Assembly: GCA_013112725.1 (NCBI GenBank)
Contig: JABFFZ010000030.1
Location: 1 to 57,195, forward strand
Direction: 5' to 3'
DNA from: Chloroflexota bacterium
GTDB taxonomy: Bacteria; Chloroflexota; Anaerolineae; Promineifilales; Promineifilaceae
DNA: 57,195 bases
Shown here one piece after another: positions 31,386 through 40,293 of the stretch. Made by a program: the position numbers and the translations under genes. The first letter of the stretch is position 1. Every line of letters starts with the position of its first letter. Under the pieces are notes generated by a model. The model did not search any database and was not told the origin of the DNA. It was given only the letters and a program-made list of their open reading frames with translations.

Positions 31386-32322
31386 CTGTCAATTCCTTGA
31401 GCCACAAGGGCCAGCGTTGGCCGCTGGGGCGAAAACCAAACTTCCGGTACAACTGTTGCGAAGCCAGATTGTCTACCTGGGTGTTCAGAGACACGGCCGT
31501 TAACCCATGACGATGATAGCCGGTCAGGGCATGAGCCAGGAGGGCGGAGCCGATGCCCTGCCCCTGGTAAGCGGGGTGGATGGTCAGGCGTACCAGGTGC
31601 GCGCCGGAGTCGCTGTGGGCGCTGAGTTGAAAGCCAACGGCCGTATCCCCCGCCCACACCACGTCAAAACTGAGCGCCTGGTAAGAAGCCAGCCGCAATG
31701 CATGGGCGCTATGCCGCCACAGCGGCGCAAATGCCACCGCTTCCAGGTCTGCCAACAGTTCAAAATTGGCGTCGTTGATGGGGCGGATGGCGAAAGAGGC
31801 CGGCAGAGAGGTAAGGGGCACGGCCGTGTCATCCTTCACATAGGTCTCCAACTGGTTGTGCAGCGTAAACCCCATCGTGTGCAGCCAGTTTCCCGGCCAG
31901 AACGTAGACGGCATCCAGGCCAGATAAGAAACTCGTCGCTTTTGCAAATAGGCCATCACCCGCCGCATCATTTCCGCCAATATCACGTCTGGCATGGGCA
32001 AATCGCCGCTCAATGCCGCCACCCGCACCCAGGCCACTTCCGGTATATCGGCGGCCCCGGCCAGGCAGGCCAGCGCCTGCTGCCGCACGCCCACAAAGCG
32101 CGCTGCCGCCGACAACGGCGATGTGACCGGTTTGGGCAAGATGACAAAGCCGGCCGTACCCAACCAGTCACCGGGCATATACCAGTCGGCGTGCAAGTGG
32201 CGGTAAACGGCCGTTTCCAACAACCGGGACACAGCGCCAGCGTCGGCTGGCGTAGCCACCCGAACCCCTTTGTTTAGCTCTGCCGGGAGGAGATGAGAAA
32301 CTGCGTCGTTTGCCAATTCCAT
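31372..32322 (-). CDS. GNAT acetyltransferase, tandem domains
   Basis: 316 residues from ATG 32322 (GTG 32337 also possible). The C-terminal GNAT domain is clear: AHLVRLTIHPAYQGQGIGSALLAHAL contains the acetyl-CoA pyrophosphate loop Q-x-x-G-x-G/A, followed by SLNTQVDNLASQQLYRKFGFRPSG. The N-terminal half looks like a degenerate GNAT (SYLAWMPSTFWPGNWLHTMGFTL). Substrate unknown. It is divergent from recA, with its 5' end at the recA promoter. Confidence 0.85.
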   Translation of the reverse strand: MELANDAVSHLLPAELNKGVRVATPADAGAVSRLLETAVYRHLHADWYMPGDWLGTAGFVILPKPVTSPLSAAARFVGVRQQALACLAGAADIPEVAWVRVAALSGDLPMPDVILAEMMRRVMAYLQKRRVSYLAWMPSTFWPGNWLHTMGFTLHNQLETYVKDDTAVPLTSLPASFAIRPINDANFELLADLEAVAFAPLWRHSAHALRLASYQALSFDVVWAGDTAVGFQLSAHSDSGAHLVRLTIHPAYQGQGIGSALLAHALTGYHRHGLTAVSLNTQVDNLASQQLYRKFGFRPSGQRWPLWLKELTDDPI

Positions 32323-32338
32323 AACGCTATTGTACACT
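32310..32338 (+). promoter_or_regulatory. Predicted recA promoter
   Basis: TTGCCA (32310-32315), 17-base spacer, TACACT (32333-32338). The -35 box lies within the GNAT coding start on the other strand. I do not see a convincing LexA-type operator. Confidence 0.4.
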
Positions 32339-32378
32339 ACATAATCAAAATTCTAACAGGCACCTTTTATAAGGAAAC

Positions 32379-33386
32379 ATGGCAAAAGAGGGAAAAGATC
32401 GGCAGCTAGAAAACACAATCGCCACTTTAACCAAGAAATACGGTGAAGGGACGATTATGCGTTTGGGTGATGCCCGTCACCTGCAAGTTGAGGCCATTCC
32501 CACCGGGGCATTGTCGTTGGACATCGCTCTTGGGGTAGGGGGACTACCACGAGGCCGCGTCATCGAAATTTATGGCCCGGAATCATCCGGCAAAACCACC
32601 CTGTGCCAGCACATCATTGCCGAAGCACAAAAACAGGGCGGCATCTGCGCTTTTGTGGATATGGAACACGCCCTGGACCCCCTCTATGCCGAGCGGTGTG
32701 GGGTAGACATCAATAATTTGTATGTGTCGCAACCCGATACCGGTGAGCAGGCATTAGAAATTGCTGAAGCCCTCATCCGCTCGGGCACGATGGATGTAGT
32801 AGTGGTGGATTCGGTGGCCGCGTTGGTGCCCCGTGCCGAAATTGAAGGCGAAATGGGTGATGCGCATGTTGGTTTGCAGGCGCGGCTGATGTCTCAGGCG
32901 CTGCGAAAACTGTCCGGCGCCATTAAACAAACGAACACGGTAATGATTTTTACCAACCAACTCCGCTCTAAAATTGGCGTGATGTTTGGCAACCCGGAAA
33001 CCACCAGCGGTGGTAATGCCCTGAAGTTTTATGCGTCAGTGCGGCTGGATATTCGGCGCACGGAAACGATCAAGGCGGGCAGTGATGTGGTGGGCAGCCG
33101 GGCGGTGGTGAAAGTGAAAAAGAACAAGGTAGCCCCGCCTTTCACCGAAGCCGGTTTTGACATCATGTACAACCAGGGCATTTCCAAAACGGGGTGCGTG
33201 TTAGATTTGGCGACGGAACGCAGCCTGGTGGAAAAACGGGGCGCGTTTTTCCGCTATGGCGAAACGTTATTGGGCCAGGGGCGTGAAAATGCCAAAGAGT
33301 ATCTGGCTACCCATCCTGAACTTTTAGTTGAATTGGAGAACCTGATTCGTCAGGATGCCGGTCTGCCCCAATTGCAGCCGGCATAA
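32379..33386 (+). CDS. recA: Recombinase RecA
   Basis: 335 residues, full length. Walker [10 protein letters not shown] (66-74), Walker [14 protein letters not shown]1 region [26 protein letters not shown]2 region [38 protein letters not shown] precedes the ATG. It forms nucleoprotein filaments for homologous recombination and SOS induction. No ACGGCCGT occurs within the gene. recX follows after a 450-base gap. Confidence 0.98.
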   Translation: MAKEGKDRQLENTIATLTKKYGEGTIMRLGDARHLQVEAIPTGALSLDIALGVGGLPRGRVIEIYGPESSGKTTLCQHIIAEAQKQGGICAFVDMEHALDPLYAERCGVDINNLYVSQPDTGEQALEIAEALIRSGTMDVVVVDSVAALVPRAEIEGEMGDAHVGLQARLMSQALRKLSGAIKQTNTVMIFTNQLRSKIGVMFGNPETTSGGNALKFYASVRLDIRRTETIKAGSDVVGSRAVVKVKKNKVAPPFTEAGFDIMYNQGISKTGCVLDLATERSLVEKRGAFFRYGETLLGQGRENAKEYLATHPELLVELENLIRQDAGLPQLQPA

Positions 33387-33480
33387 GACGGCCGTGTAGC
33401 CATTCCGGCCACTGCCATCGGCAACCAGATTAGAACCGACGATTAGAAATTGATTTTGTCTACAGCAAGTAACAAATTGA

Positions 33481-33514
33481 CGCGACCCCGCCTTAAGGGG
33501 GCCGCGCCCTTTTC
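33481..33514 (+). terminator. Possible recA terminator
   Basis: GC-rich imperfect stem (CGCG-ACCCC-GCCTT / AAGGGGG-CCGCG) followed by CCCTTTT. The T-run is short. Confidence 0.4.
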
Positions 33515-33801
33515 CAGAAAAATGATTTTGAACGAAAGGCTTAAATGAATAAGAAGTTCCACTTTTTCCAAAGTGGAACTTCTACAAACAAAGCCTTTTA
33601 GGAATTGTTCCATATGGTCTGCAAACTGTTGTATTGTAACCAGCAAAACCCGTGCAATATCATTTGTACAGCCATCCTTTTCTGCGGCAGCCCGCAGAAG
33701 AGGGTCGTCTGATTGAGCAACTGCTGAGTGTCAACCATCCCATCTGTGGGTGGTTTCTTGCCTGAAAAGACAACCTCAATAACTCGTCGCAATGAAATGG
33801 T

Positions 33802-33837
33802 AAAGCCGTGGCGCCTGCGCTGCGGCTTTTTTGTTTT
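33802..33837 (+). terminator. Intrinsic terminator-like hairpin abutting recX
   Basis: AAAGCCG...CGGCTTT followed by TTTGTTTT ends one base before the recX ATG at 33838. It is a good terminator shape in the direction of recX. It could end a small RNA or attenuate recA-recX read-through. Confidence 0.55.
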
Positions 33838-34461
33838 ATGGGCACTATTACGGCATTAACAACCCAACAGCGCAACCCCAACCGGGTGAATGTTTTCCTG
33901 GATGGGGCATTTGCGTTTGAGTTGGCGGCGATGACGGCCGTATCGTTGCACATTGGCCAGACGTTGACTACTGCCGAAATTGAGAAGTTGCAACAAGCCG
34001 ACGAATTGGAAAACGCCAAACAAAGCGCCATCCGTTACATTGAGGTTCGCCCACGCAGCATGGCCGAGGTACGCACCCACTTGCGCCAGAAGGGGTTTGC
34101 GGACACGGCCGTAGACCAGGCGTGTGAACGGTTACAAGAGGTTGGCCTGTTGGATGATGCCGCTTTTGCCCGCTACTGGGTAGAACAGCGTGAAATATTC
34201 AAGCCGCGCAGCCAAATGGCCTTACGCCAGGAATTGCAGCAAAAAGGGGTGAGCCGCGAAGTGATGGAATCGGTAATAACTGAGGTGGATGAAACAGAAG
34301 CAGCCCGCCAGGCGGTGCTTAAACAATCGCCCCGTTGGCAGCATCTGCCGGAAGCAGAGTTCAAGCTGAAATTGAGTAACTACCTGCAACGGCGCGGCTT
34401 TTCATATGACCTTATCAAACAAATTGTAAACGAGTGTTGGAATGAACGGAACCATGAGTAA
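33838..34461 (+). CDS. recX: Regulatory protein RecX
   Basis: 207 residues from ATG 33838; an in-frame GTG at 33808 would translate the terminator stem. Three RecX helical repeats are seen: AIRYIEVRPRSMAEVRTHLRQKGF, LQEVGLLDDAAFARYWVEQRE..KPRSQMALRQELQQKGV, and YLQRRGFSYDLIKQIVNE. The N-terminal ~45 residues (ITALTTQQRNPNRVNVFLDGAFAFEL) form a beta extension common in this phylum and Firmicutes. It binds the RecA filament groove and limits it. No Shine-Dalgarno is visible because the T-run occupies that place. Confidence 0.93.
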   Translation: MGTITALTTQQRNPNRVNVFLDGAFAFELAAMTAVSLHIGQTLTTAEIEKLQQADELENAKQSAIRYIEVRPRSMAEVRTHLRQKGFADTAVDQACERLQEVGLLDDAAFARYWVEQREIFKPRSQMALRQELQQKGVSREVMESVITEVDETEAARQAVLKQSPRWQHLPEAEFKLKLSNYLQRRGFSYDLIKQIVNECWNERNHE

Positions 34462-34525
34462 GGTTCAGGTAGGATGAAATTCATAATTCATCCTTCATAA
34501 TTCATAATTCCGTAGGAGAGCAACT

Positions 34526-36055
34526 ATGCCCATTGTATATGCTATTGTGGGTCTGCTGATTGGGGCCGTGGCGGCTGCCGCCATCACCTATCTGGTGTTG
34601 AAGCCCCGCGTTCAGGAGGTTCAACAAAATCTTGAAACAGAACTGGAACAAAAACGAAAAGAAGCTGAAGTTGAAAACCAAAAGCTGTTAGAAACAGCAC
34701 GCCGCGAAGCTAAACAAATTCGCACTGAGGCGGAAAAGGTCATCGAGCGACGCTATGCTGATCTGGCCCGCGCCGAAGAACGGGTAGACCGCCGCAGTGA
34801 AAACCTGGACAAACAGGTGCAAAAAGTGGAACAGCGCGAACAAATTTTGAACAAGCGCCAAAGTCGAATTGACCGCCGACACAATGAACTGGAGACGCTG
34901 GAATCTACCATACGTGAACAATTGGAACGGGTAGCCAGTATGACGGTAGACGAAGCGAAACAGCAGTTATTACAAGAAGTCGAAAAAGAAACCCGGCAAG
35001 ATATGGCTCGGGTCATGCGCGAAATTGAAGACGAGGCTAAGGAGACGGCCAACCAGAAAGCGCGTGAACTGATCGCCATGGCTATCCAGCGCATTGCCAG
35101 CGATCAGGTAGCGGAGATCACCGTGTCTACCGTGGTGCTGCCCAGTGAGGAGATGAAAGGGCGCATCATTGGCCGCAGCGGCCGTAACATTCGCGCCTTT
35201 GAGCAGGCCGCCGGGGTAGATATTGTGGTGGATGATACACCGGAAGCGGTGACGATTTCCAGCTTTGACCCAGTGCGGCGCGAAGTGGCGCGGCGGGCAT
35301 TGGAGAAGTTGATTGTAGACGGCCGTATCCACCCCGCTCGCATTGAAAAATTGATCAAAGACGCCCAACAGCAGGTCAACCAGGACATCAAAGAAGCGGG
35401 GGAACAGGCTGCCTACGAAGCCAACGTCCATGGCCTGCATCCGCAAGTGACCAAGATGCTCGGCCGCCTGAAATACCGCACCTCCTATGGCCAGAACCAG
35501 CTATTCCATGCCGTTGAAGCCTCTAAAATTTCTTCCGTCCTGGCTGCCGAGTTGGGCGCAAATATAGAAATCGCCAAAATGGGCGGCCTGCTGCACGACA
35601 TTGGCAAAGCGATGGATCATGAACAGGAAGGCACACACGCCATGCTGGGCGCGGAATTCTGCAAACGCTTCAATGTGCCGCCGGCCGTTATCAACGCTAT
35701 CGCCTCCCACCACCATGAAGTGGAGCAGGAATCGGTGGAATCTATCATTGTGGAAGCAGCCGACGCCATTTCCGGCGCCCGGCCCGGCGCCCGGCGCGAG
35801 AGTCTGGAGAACTACATCAAGCGGGTGCGCACGTTGGAAGATATTGCCACCTCTTTCCAGGGAGTGGAGAGCGCCTATGCCTTACAGGCCGGCCGCGAAA
35901 TTCGCATCCTGGTCAAGCCAGAGCAGATTGACGATCTGGAAGCGATGCGCCTTTCTAAAAACATTGCCAAGAGCATTGAAGAAAGTATGCAGTATCCCGG
36001 CCAGATTCAAGTGACTGTCATCCGCGAAACGCGCGCTCTCAGCTTCGCCAAGTAG
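34526..36055 (+). CDS. rny: Ribonuclease Y
   Basis: 509 residues, full length. N-terminal transmembrane helix ([23 protein letters not shown]), a long charged coiled coil (~30-190), a KH RNA-binding domain ([26 protein letters not shown], ~213-240), and an HD phosphohydrolase domain ([35 protein letters not shown]). Membrane-bound endoribonuclease that starts mRNA decay. GTAGGAGAGC precedes the ATG. Upstream lies a short TTCATAATTCATCC filler palindrome (~34473-34510). Confidence 0.97.
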   Translation: MPIVYAIVGLLIGAVAAAAITYLVLKPRVQEVQQNLETELEQKRKEAEVENQKLLETARREAKQIRTEAEKVIERRYADLARAEERVDRRSENLDKQVQKVEQREQILNKRQSRIDRRHNELETLESTIREQLERVASMTVDEAKQQLLQEVEKETRQDMARVMREIEDEAKETANQKARELIAMAIQRIASDQVAEITVSTVVLPSEEMKGRIIGRSGRNIRAFEQAAGVDIVVDDTPEAVTISSFDPVRREVARRALEKLIVDGRIHPARIEKLIKDAQQQVNQDIKEAGEQAAYEANVHGLHPQVTKMLGRLKYRTSYGQNQLFHAVEASKISSVLAAELGANIEIAKMGGLLHDIGKAMDHEQEGTHAMLGAEFCKRFNVPPAVINAIASHHHEVEQESVESIIVEAADAISGARPGARRESLENYIKRVRTLEDIATSFQGVESAYALQAGREIRILVKPEQIDDLEAMRLSKNIAKSIEESMQYPGQIQVTVIRETRALSFAK

Positions 36056-36063
36056 TCAGGTTT

Positions 36064-36110
36064 GTAGTAGGCGATTCATCGCCCTCTGACGGCGATAAGT
36101 CGCTTACTAC
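36064..36110. repeat. Two-hairpin palindrome with GTAGTAGGC arms (copy B)
   Basis: GTAGTAGGCGATTCATCGCC, CTCTGAC, then GGCGATAAGTCGCTTACTAC. Same design as 13204-13250. It lies between convergent rny and the aldo/keto reductase, filling nearly the whole 58-base gap. Confidence 0.75.
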
Positions 36111-36113
36111 AAA

Positions 36114-37097
36114 CTAGGAATGTCCCAGGATGGGGTGGGGGCGGTAGGGTTCTTCAAGTAGGCGGGTTTCTTCGGCAGAGAGGGTGATGTCTACGGCCGT
36201 GACCGCTTCTTCCAACTGGTACATCTTCGTGGCGCCAATGATGGGGGCCGCCACGCCCTGTTTGTGCAGCAGCCAGGCCAGCGCAATCTGCGCCGGTTTC
36301 ACGCCTTGTTGTTCAGCAATCACCATGACCCGATCCACCACCTGAAAATCCCCTTCCGCATAATACATGCTATGCGCATAGGCATCCGTTTTGGCGCGAG
36401 AAGTTGGTCCTTCCCCTTTTGTTCGGCGGTTGCCCGCCAGGAAACCACGTGCCAGCGGACTCCAGGGGATAAGCCCTACCCCTTGATCCAGACACAGCGG
36501 AACCATTTCCCGCTCCTCTTCGCGGTAGACCAGATTGTAATGATTTTGCATGGAGACGAAGCGCGTCCAGCCGTGAGCATCGGCTGTGTACTGCGCTTTG
36601 GCAAATTGCCAGGCAAACATGCTGGATGCGCCAATATAACGCGCTTTGCCTGCCTTCACCACATCATGCAACGCTTCCATCGTCTCCTCAATGGGTGTGG
36701 TGTAATCCCACCGGTGAATCTGGTACAGGTCCACATATTCCATGCCCAGGCGGCGTAGCGAGGAGTCAATCCCGTCCATGATGTGTTTGCGTGACAGGCC
36801 ACCGGAGTTGGGGTCATTGTCATTGTGGTGGAAAAATACTTTGGTAGCGACCACCACTTCTTCACGGCGGGCAAACTCTTTCAACAGGCGACCGGTGACT
36901 TCTTCGCTAACGCCCAGCGAATACATATCGGCCGTATCGAAAAAGTTGATGCCCAATTCGAGGGCGCGCTGCACAAACGGCCGTGCCGCCGTCTCATCCA
37001 ATACCCACTCCCGCCATTGCGGCGAGCCATAACTCATCATCCCCAAACAAATGCGAGATACCTTCAAACCAGACTTACCTAAATTGACGAACTGCAT
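36114..37097 (-). CDS. Aldo/keto reductase
   Basis: 327 residues from ATG 37097 (GAGGTCACG upstream). TIM-barrel oxidoreductase signatures: FFDTADMYSLGVSEEVTGRLL with Asp and Tyr of the catalytic tetrad, VVATKVFF with Lys, DLYQIHRWD with His, and a C-terminal NADPH site (IALAWLLHKQGVAAPIIGATKMYQLEEAV). Resembles YajO/IolS-type members acting on carbonyls; substrate unknown. Stand-alone, convergent with rny. Confidence 0.92.
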   Translation of the reverse strand: MQFVNLGKSGLKVSRICLGMMSYGSPQWREWVLDETAARPFVQRALELGINFFDTADMYSLGVSEEVTGRLLKEFARREEVVVATKVFFHHNDNDPNSGGLSRKHIMDGIDSSLRRLGMEYVDLYQIHRWDYTTPIEETMEALHDVVKAGKARYIGASSMFAWQFAKAQYTADAHGWTRFVSMQNHYNLVYREEEREMVPLCLDQGVGLIPWSPLARGFLAGNRRTKGEGPTSRAKTDAYAHSMYYAEGDFQVVDRVMVIAEQQGVKPAQIALAWLLHKQGVAAPIIGATKMYQLEEAVTAVDITLSAEETRLLEEPYRPHPILGHS

Positions 37098-37438
37098 CGT
37101 GACCTCCATCGTAAATAGTGGCTGGTCGCTGGGGGCTAGTGGTTTATACCCGCCACCAGCAACTAGCGACCTGCAACCCAAAGACAAAATGCCGCTTAAT
37201 CACCTTTCAGGGTATAGATTACCTTGCCCGCCAATAATACGCCGCTCCGCTGGCCGGCACAAATCCCCACGCTTCCGATCTCCCAATCTCTCTTAATGGA
37301 AATGATACTTCCACTCGTTCGTGTCAGACATCCGATTTCTCAAAGAAATCGGATGTCTGGTCGCCACTCAATCTAGTTTGTGAAAACGGATCAACCCTGC
37401 TATATTTTGAAAACGAAAGACAGTGAGGAGCAACTACA
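37098..37438. other. Intergenic region with palindromes and the hicB promoter
   Basis: 341 bases between divergent genes. CTGGTCGCTGGGGGCTAGTGG and CCACCAGCAACTAGCGACC form an imperfect palindrome (~37118-37172). A perfect 16-base hairpin CAGACATCCGATTTCT/AGAAATCGGATGTCTG lies at 37325-37359. The hicB promoter follows. No gene is supported. Confidence 0.55.
37378..37406 (+). promoter_or_regulatory. Predicted hicB promoter
   Basis: TTGTGA (37378-37383), 17-base spacer, TATATT (37401-37406). GAGGAG lies 8-9 bases before the hicB ATG. Confidence 0.55.
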
Positions 37439-37660
37439 ATGACCAACTATACGGTGGTAATAGAGCCGGATGAAGATATGTATCATGCCTATGTGCTTGC
37501 TTTGCCTGGGTGTCACACGTTTGGCTCTACTCTGGATGAAACTCTCCAATACATTAAAGAAGCGATAAGCCTCTACATTGATGGGCTGATTGAAAATGGC
37601 GAGCCTATTCCTACTGAGTCTGAATCTCTGGTTGTCACTCGTGTTCCTGCTGCCGTGTGA
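37439..37660 (+). CDS. hicB: HicB-family antitoxin, orphaned
   Basis: 73 residues. YTVVIEPDEDMYHAYVLALPGCHTFGSTLDETLQYIKEAISLYIDGL is the partial RNase H-like fold of HicB. No helix-turn-helix C-terminus is present, so it belongs to the short HicB group. It normally neutralises HicA, an mRNA interferase. The adjacent hicA is truncated, so this antitoxin has no visible cognate toxin. Confidence 0.9.
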   Translation: MTNYTVVIEPDEDMYHAYVLALPGCHTFGSTLDETLQYIKEAISLYIDGLIENGEPIPTESESLVVTRVPAAV

Positions 37661-37746
37661 GTCCCAAACTGCAAAGGGTAAAACCGGGAGAACTGGTTCG
37701 CGCCCTCCAAAATGCCAGCAATTCTCAATTTACCAAGAACCAGCGA
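37657..37746 (+). pseudogene. hicA: hicA toxin remnant cut by a repeat element
   Basis: GTG at 37657 overlaps the hicB stop. The reading is VSPKLQRVKPGELVRALQNA, the typical HicA N-terminus, and at codon 21 it enters the MITE-like element (SNSQFTKNQR, stop). The remaining two thirds, including the GSHH catalytic His segment, are absent, and no continuation is found beyond the element. Confidence 0.85.
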
Positions 37747-37869
37747 TGAAAATCGCGCCTACAGAGAGCCAAGCCCACCTTCGTGGGCTGGGCGCCAGTC
37801 GGCGAAGACTGACTTTGCCTTTTGTAGGTGCAGATTTATCTGCCGCCGCCGGGCAAATTGAGAATTGCT
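37717..37869 (-). mobile_element. MITE-like repeat, copy 2, inside hicA
   Basis: 153 bases with perfect 15-base terminal inverted repeats AGCAATTCTCAATTT/AAATTGAGAATTGCT. The interior is the reverse complement of copy 1 (6207-6387). The orientation is given relative to copy 1. No clear target-site duplication is seen, and the 3' part of hicA is missing, so the insertion was accompanied or followed by deletion. Confidence 0.85.
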
Positions 37870-37882
37870 CAAATTCACCCAG

Positions 37883-37911
37883 TTGCTGAGACAGTAGTCT
37901 GAGACAGTAGT
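37883..37911. repeat. Short direct repeat
   Basis: TGAGACAGTAGTC occurs twice in succession just before the flippase-like gene. Purpose unknown. Confidence 0.6.
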
Positions 37912-37938
37912 CCTCACTGCTGTTATAATCCTGCCCCT

Positions 37939-38964
37939 ATGGAAAGTAGCCAAAAAGATCGCCGCCAGTTGTGGATTGGCACGGCCGTGAGCCTCCTCTG
38001 TCTCATTGCCATCTTCCTTTTTATTGATCCCCGCGACATCATTGACGCCTTCCGCCACGCCAACTACGCCTACCTGGGGTTGACCGGGTTGGGTGTTTTG
38101 CTCTTTATGATCATCCGTGCCATTCGCTGGCGTTTTATGATGGGCAATCAGGTCAAATACGGGCAAGTATTCCATGTGCAAAACATTGGCTACATGCTCA
38201 ATATGTACCTGCCCTTTCGCTTGGGAGATGTGGCTCGCGCCGTCCTCATGGGCAGCGTACCCCCGTTAACTATCTCGCAAAGCATTTCCACAATGGTGGT
38301 AGAACGGGTGCTGGACATGATGTTTGTAGTGGCTCTGCTGCCCTTCACGCTGGCCTATGCGCCGACGTTGCCGCCGGAATTTCAGCGGGCGGCCCTGATT
38401 ATCGGCGTACTGGCTGTTATCACTATTGTGGTGTTGATTGTGGCCGCTAACCTACGGCCGTTTTTCTGGCGCCTGTCCACTACCGTCCTGAACCGCATCC
38501 CCTGGCTGAACACCGAAACCTGGGTGCGCCGCGTGGATGACGTCCTTAAAGGGCTTGATAGCCTCACCCGGCTCAAAGATGGCGCGATTTTGCTTAGCCT
38601 CAGCGTCCTGGTCTGGCTGCCCATCATTTTTGCCTACTGGATCGGGATGCAGGCCGTGGGGTTAGATGTCACCGTACCCATGGCCGCCTTTGTCGTCTGC
38701 GCCGCCGCGCTGAGCATTGCTGCGCCTTCCTCGCCTGGCGGCGTGGGGGTCTTTCAGGCCGGAGTTACGGCCGCGCTGGCTCTCCTGGGCCAACCGGCAG
38801 CCGCCTCGGTCAGTTTTGCCTTTGCCTACCACGCCATGAACTACCTCATGCTCACCATCCTCGGCCTCATCGGTATCGCCGCCACCGGCTCTACCATTGG
38901 CGCGGTGGTGCGCACGACGCAGAATTATATGAAGCGGGAGAAGAGCCTGACGAGTGACGAGTGA
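37939..38964 (+). CDS. Lysylphosphatidylglycerol synthase/UPF0104-type membrane protein
   Basis: 341 residues with about eight transmembrane helices. Family features: LKVLLFMIIRAIRWRFMM-like segment after helix 2, GYMLNMYLPFRLGDVARAVLMG (conserved polar and Arg pair), STMVVERVLDMMFV, and APSSPGGVGVFQAGVTAAL near the C-terminus. Members lie beside glycosyltransferases and are thought to move lipid-linked intermediates or flip lipids. The following genes are glycosyltransferases, so envelope glycan or glycolipid assembly is likely. The last codons (SLTSDE) lie in a GACGAGT repeat. Confidence 0.88.
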   Translation: MESSQKDRRQLWIGTAVSLLCLIAIFLFIDPRDIIDAFRHANYAYLGLTGLGVLLFMIIRAIRWRFMMGNQVKYGQVFHVQNIGYMLNMYLPFRLGDVARAVLMGSVPPLTISQSISTMVVERVLDMMFVVALLPFTLAYAPTLPPEFQRAALIIGVLAVITIVVLIVAANLRPFFWRLSTTVLNRIPWLNTETWVRRVDDVLKGLDSLTRLKDGAILLSLSVLVWLPIIFAYWIGMQAVGLDVTVPMAAFVVCAAALSIAAPSSPGGVGVFQAGVTAALALLGQPAAASVSFAFAYHAMNYLMLTILGLIGIAATGSTIGAVVRTTQNYMKREKSLTSDE

Positions 38965-39010
38965 GGCGTGATCAGAGGTCATTCACACCTCACTCGTCAC
39001 GCATCACGCA
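38949..39010. repeat. GACGAGT-family palindrome
   Basis: GACGAGTGACGAGTGAGGCGTGAT and CACCTCACTCGTCACGCATCACGC. Starts inside the preceding gene's last codons. Confidence 0.65.
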
Positions 39011-39057
39011 TTACGCGAAAACGGCGTGTATAACCGCATGAACAACAGGAATACCGC

Positions 39058-40290
39058 ATGAGAATTCTGGAAGTTTTAACCTATTACCGCCCCTGGGTGA
39101 GCGGGCTGACCATTTACGTGGAACGGCTCAGCCGGGCGCTGGCGCAGCAGGGGCACGATGTCACCGTCCTCACCTCGCAGTATGACCGCAAGCTGCCACT
39201 GTACGATTTGCAGGATGGCGTCAAAATTGTGCGTGTGCCCGTTACCTTCCGCGTCAGCAAAGGGGTGATCATGCCCGGTTTTGGGCCGATGGCCTGGAAA
39301 CTGGCGCAAAAGGCGGACGTCATTCACCTGCACCTGCCCCAATTTGATGCGCCCGGTGTAGCCCTACGCGGGCGGCTGATGGACAAGCCGGTGGTGCTGA
39401 CCTATCACTGTGATCTGCAACTGCCGGAGGGCGGCTTTAACCGGCTGGTTGACCGGGTGGTACACAGCATGAACCGGCTGGCGGGTAATCTGGCGGACGC
39501 AGTGGTGACGTATACCCGCGATTATGGCACGCACTCGCCGTACCTTTCTCAATACCTGGGTAAAAAGCTGCACATTATCCCGCCGCCGGTGGCACTAGCC
39601 TACTGCTCAGATGAGGCGGCGCAGCAATTTTGTGAGGCGCAGGAATTACACGGCCGTCCCGTCATCGGTATCGCCGCCCGTTTGGCCACCGAAAAAGGGG
39701 TGGAAGTGCTGCTCAATGCCTTGCCCACCGTGCTGGCCGCCTTCCCGGACGCCATCGTTCTCCATGCCGGGCCATACAAGCATATCCTGGGTGAAGAAGC
39801 CTACGCCGCCCGCTTAGCCCCGCTGTTTGCGAAGTACAAAAATCATTACCGGCTGCTCGGCAATCTGGAAGGCGCCGATCTGACCGCCTTTTACAAAAAT
39901 CTGGACGTACTCTGTGTCACCAGCCTGAACAGCACCGAGAGTTTTGGCCTGGTGCAAATTGAGGCCATGCAAAACGGCGTGCCGGTGGTGGTCTGCGCCC
40001 TGCCCGGTGTGCGCCAGCCCGTCACCCTGACCGGTATGGGCGAGGTGACGCCCATTGGCGACCATGAGGCACTGGCGGAGGCAATCATCCGTATCTTGAG
40101 CGACAAACGACGCTATCAGCGTGACGCGCGCCTGATTGCCGACAGTTTCAGCCCGGCGCAAACGGCCGTGGCCTACACCCAACTCTTCCAGGATTTGCTA
40201 GACGGCCGTCACGACCCCACCACCCGCGAACCCGCCGCCTACGAACGCCTGCGCCAGATGCGGGATGGGTGGGAGAGCAGTGAGCGGTGA
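39058..40290 (+). CDS. Glycosyltransferase family 4 protein
   Basis: 410 residues. GT-B fold: N-terminal LTYYRPWVSGLTIYVERLSRALAQQGHDVTVLT, acceptor-side VIHLHLPQFDAPG, and C-terminal donor-site IGIAARLATEKGVEVLL with the GT4 motif ESFGLVQIEAMQNGVPVV (E-x7-E). It probably adds a sugar from a nucleotide donor to a lipid or polysaccharide on the inner face of the membrane. The stop lies five bases before the next frame opens, so the two are probably co-transcribed. Confidence 0.93.
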   Translation: MRILEVLTYYRPWVSGLTIYVERLSRALAQQGHDVTVLTSQYDRKLPLYDLQDGVKIVRVPVTFRVSKGVIMPGFGPMAWKLAQKADVIHLHLPQFDAPGVALRGRLMDKPVVLTYHCDLQLPEGGFNRLVDRVVHSMNRLAGNLADAVVTYTRDYGTHSPYLSQYLGKKLHIIPPPVALAYCSDEAAQQFCEAQELHGRPVIGIAARLATEKGVEVLLNALPTVLAAFPDAIVLHAGPYKHILGEEAYAARLAPLFAKYKNHYRLLGNLEGADLTAFYKNLDVLCVTSLNSTESFGLVQIEAMQNGVPVVVCALPGVRQPVTLTGMGEVTPIGDHEALAEAIIRILSDKRRYQRDARLIADSFSPAQTAVAYTQLFQDLLDGRHDPTTREPAAYERLRQMRDGWESSER

Positions 40291-40293
40291 GCG

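Larger units (their letters stand above)
33387..33837. other. recA-recX intergenic region with several hairpins
   Basis: No protein gene in 451 bases. Visible structures: a G/C hairpin with CCTTAAGG centre (33481-33514), a perfect 14-base hairpin AGAAGTTCCACTTT...AAAGTGGAACTTCT (33552-33583) with outer arms AAAGGCTT/AAGCCTTT, TCTGCGG-CAG-CCGCAGA near 33690, and a terminator-like stem with T-run ending at the recX start. A structured small RNA between ~33600 and 33837 is possible but unproven. Confidence 0.5.

Noticed and set aside
32323..32378. LexA/SOS box upstream of recA
   Set aside because: A short TTGTACA-like palindrome exists, but it matches no LexA consensus well enough to claim.
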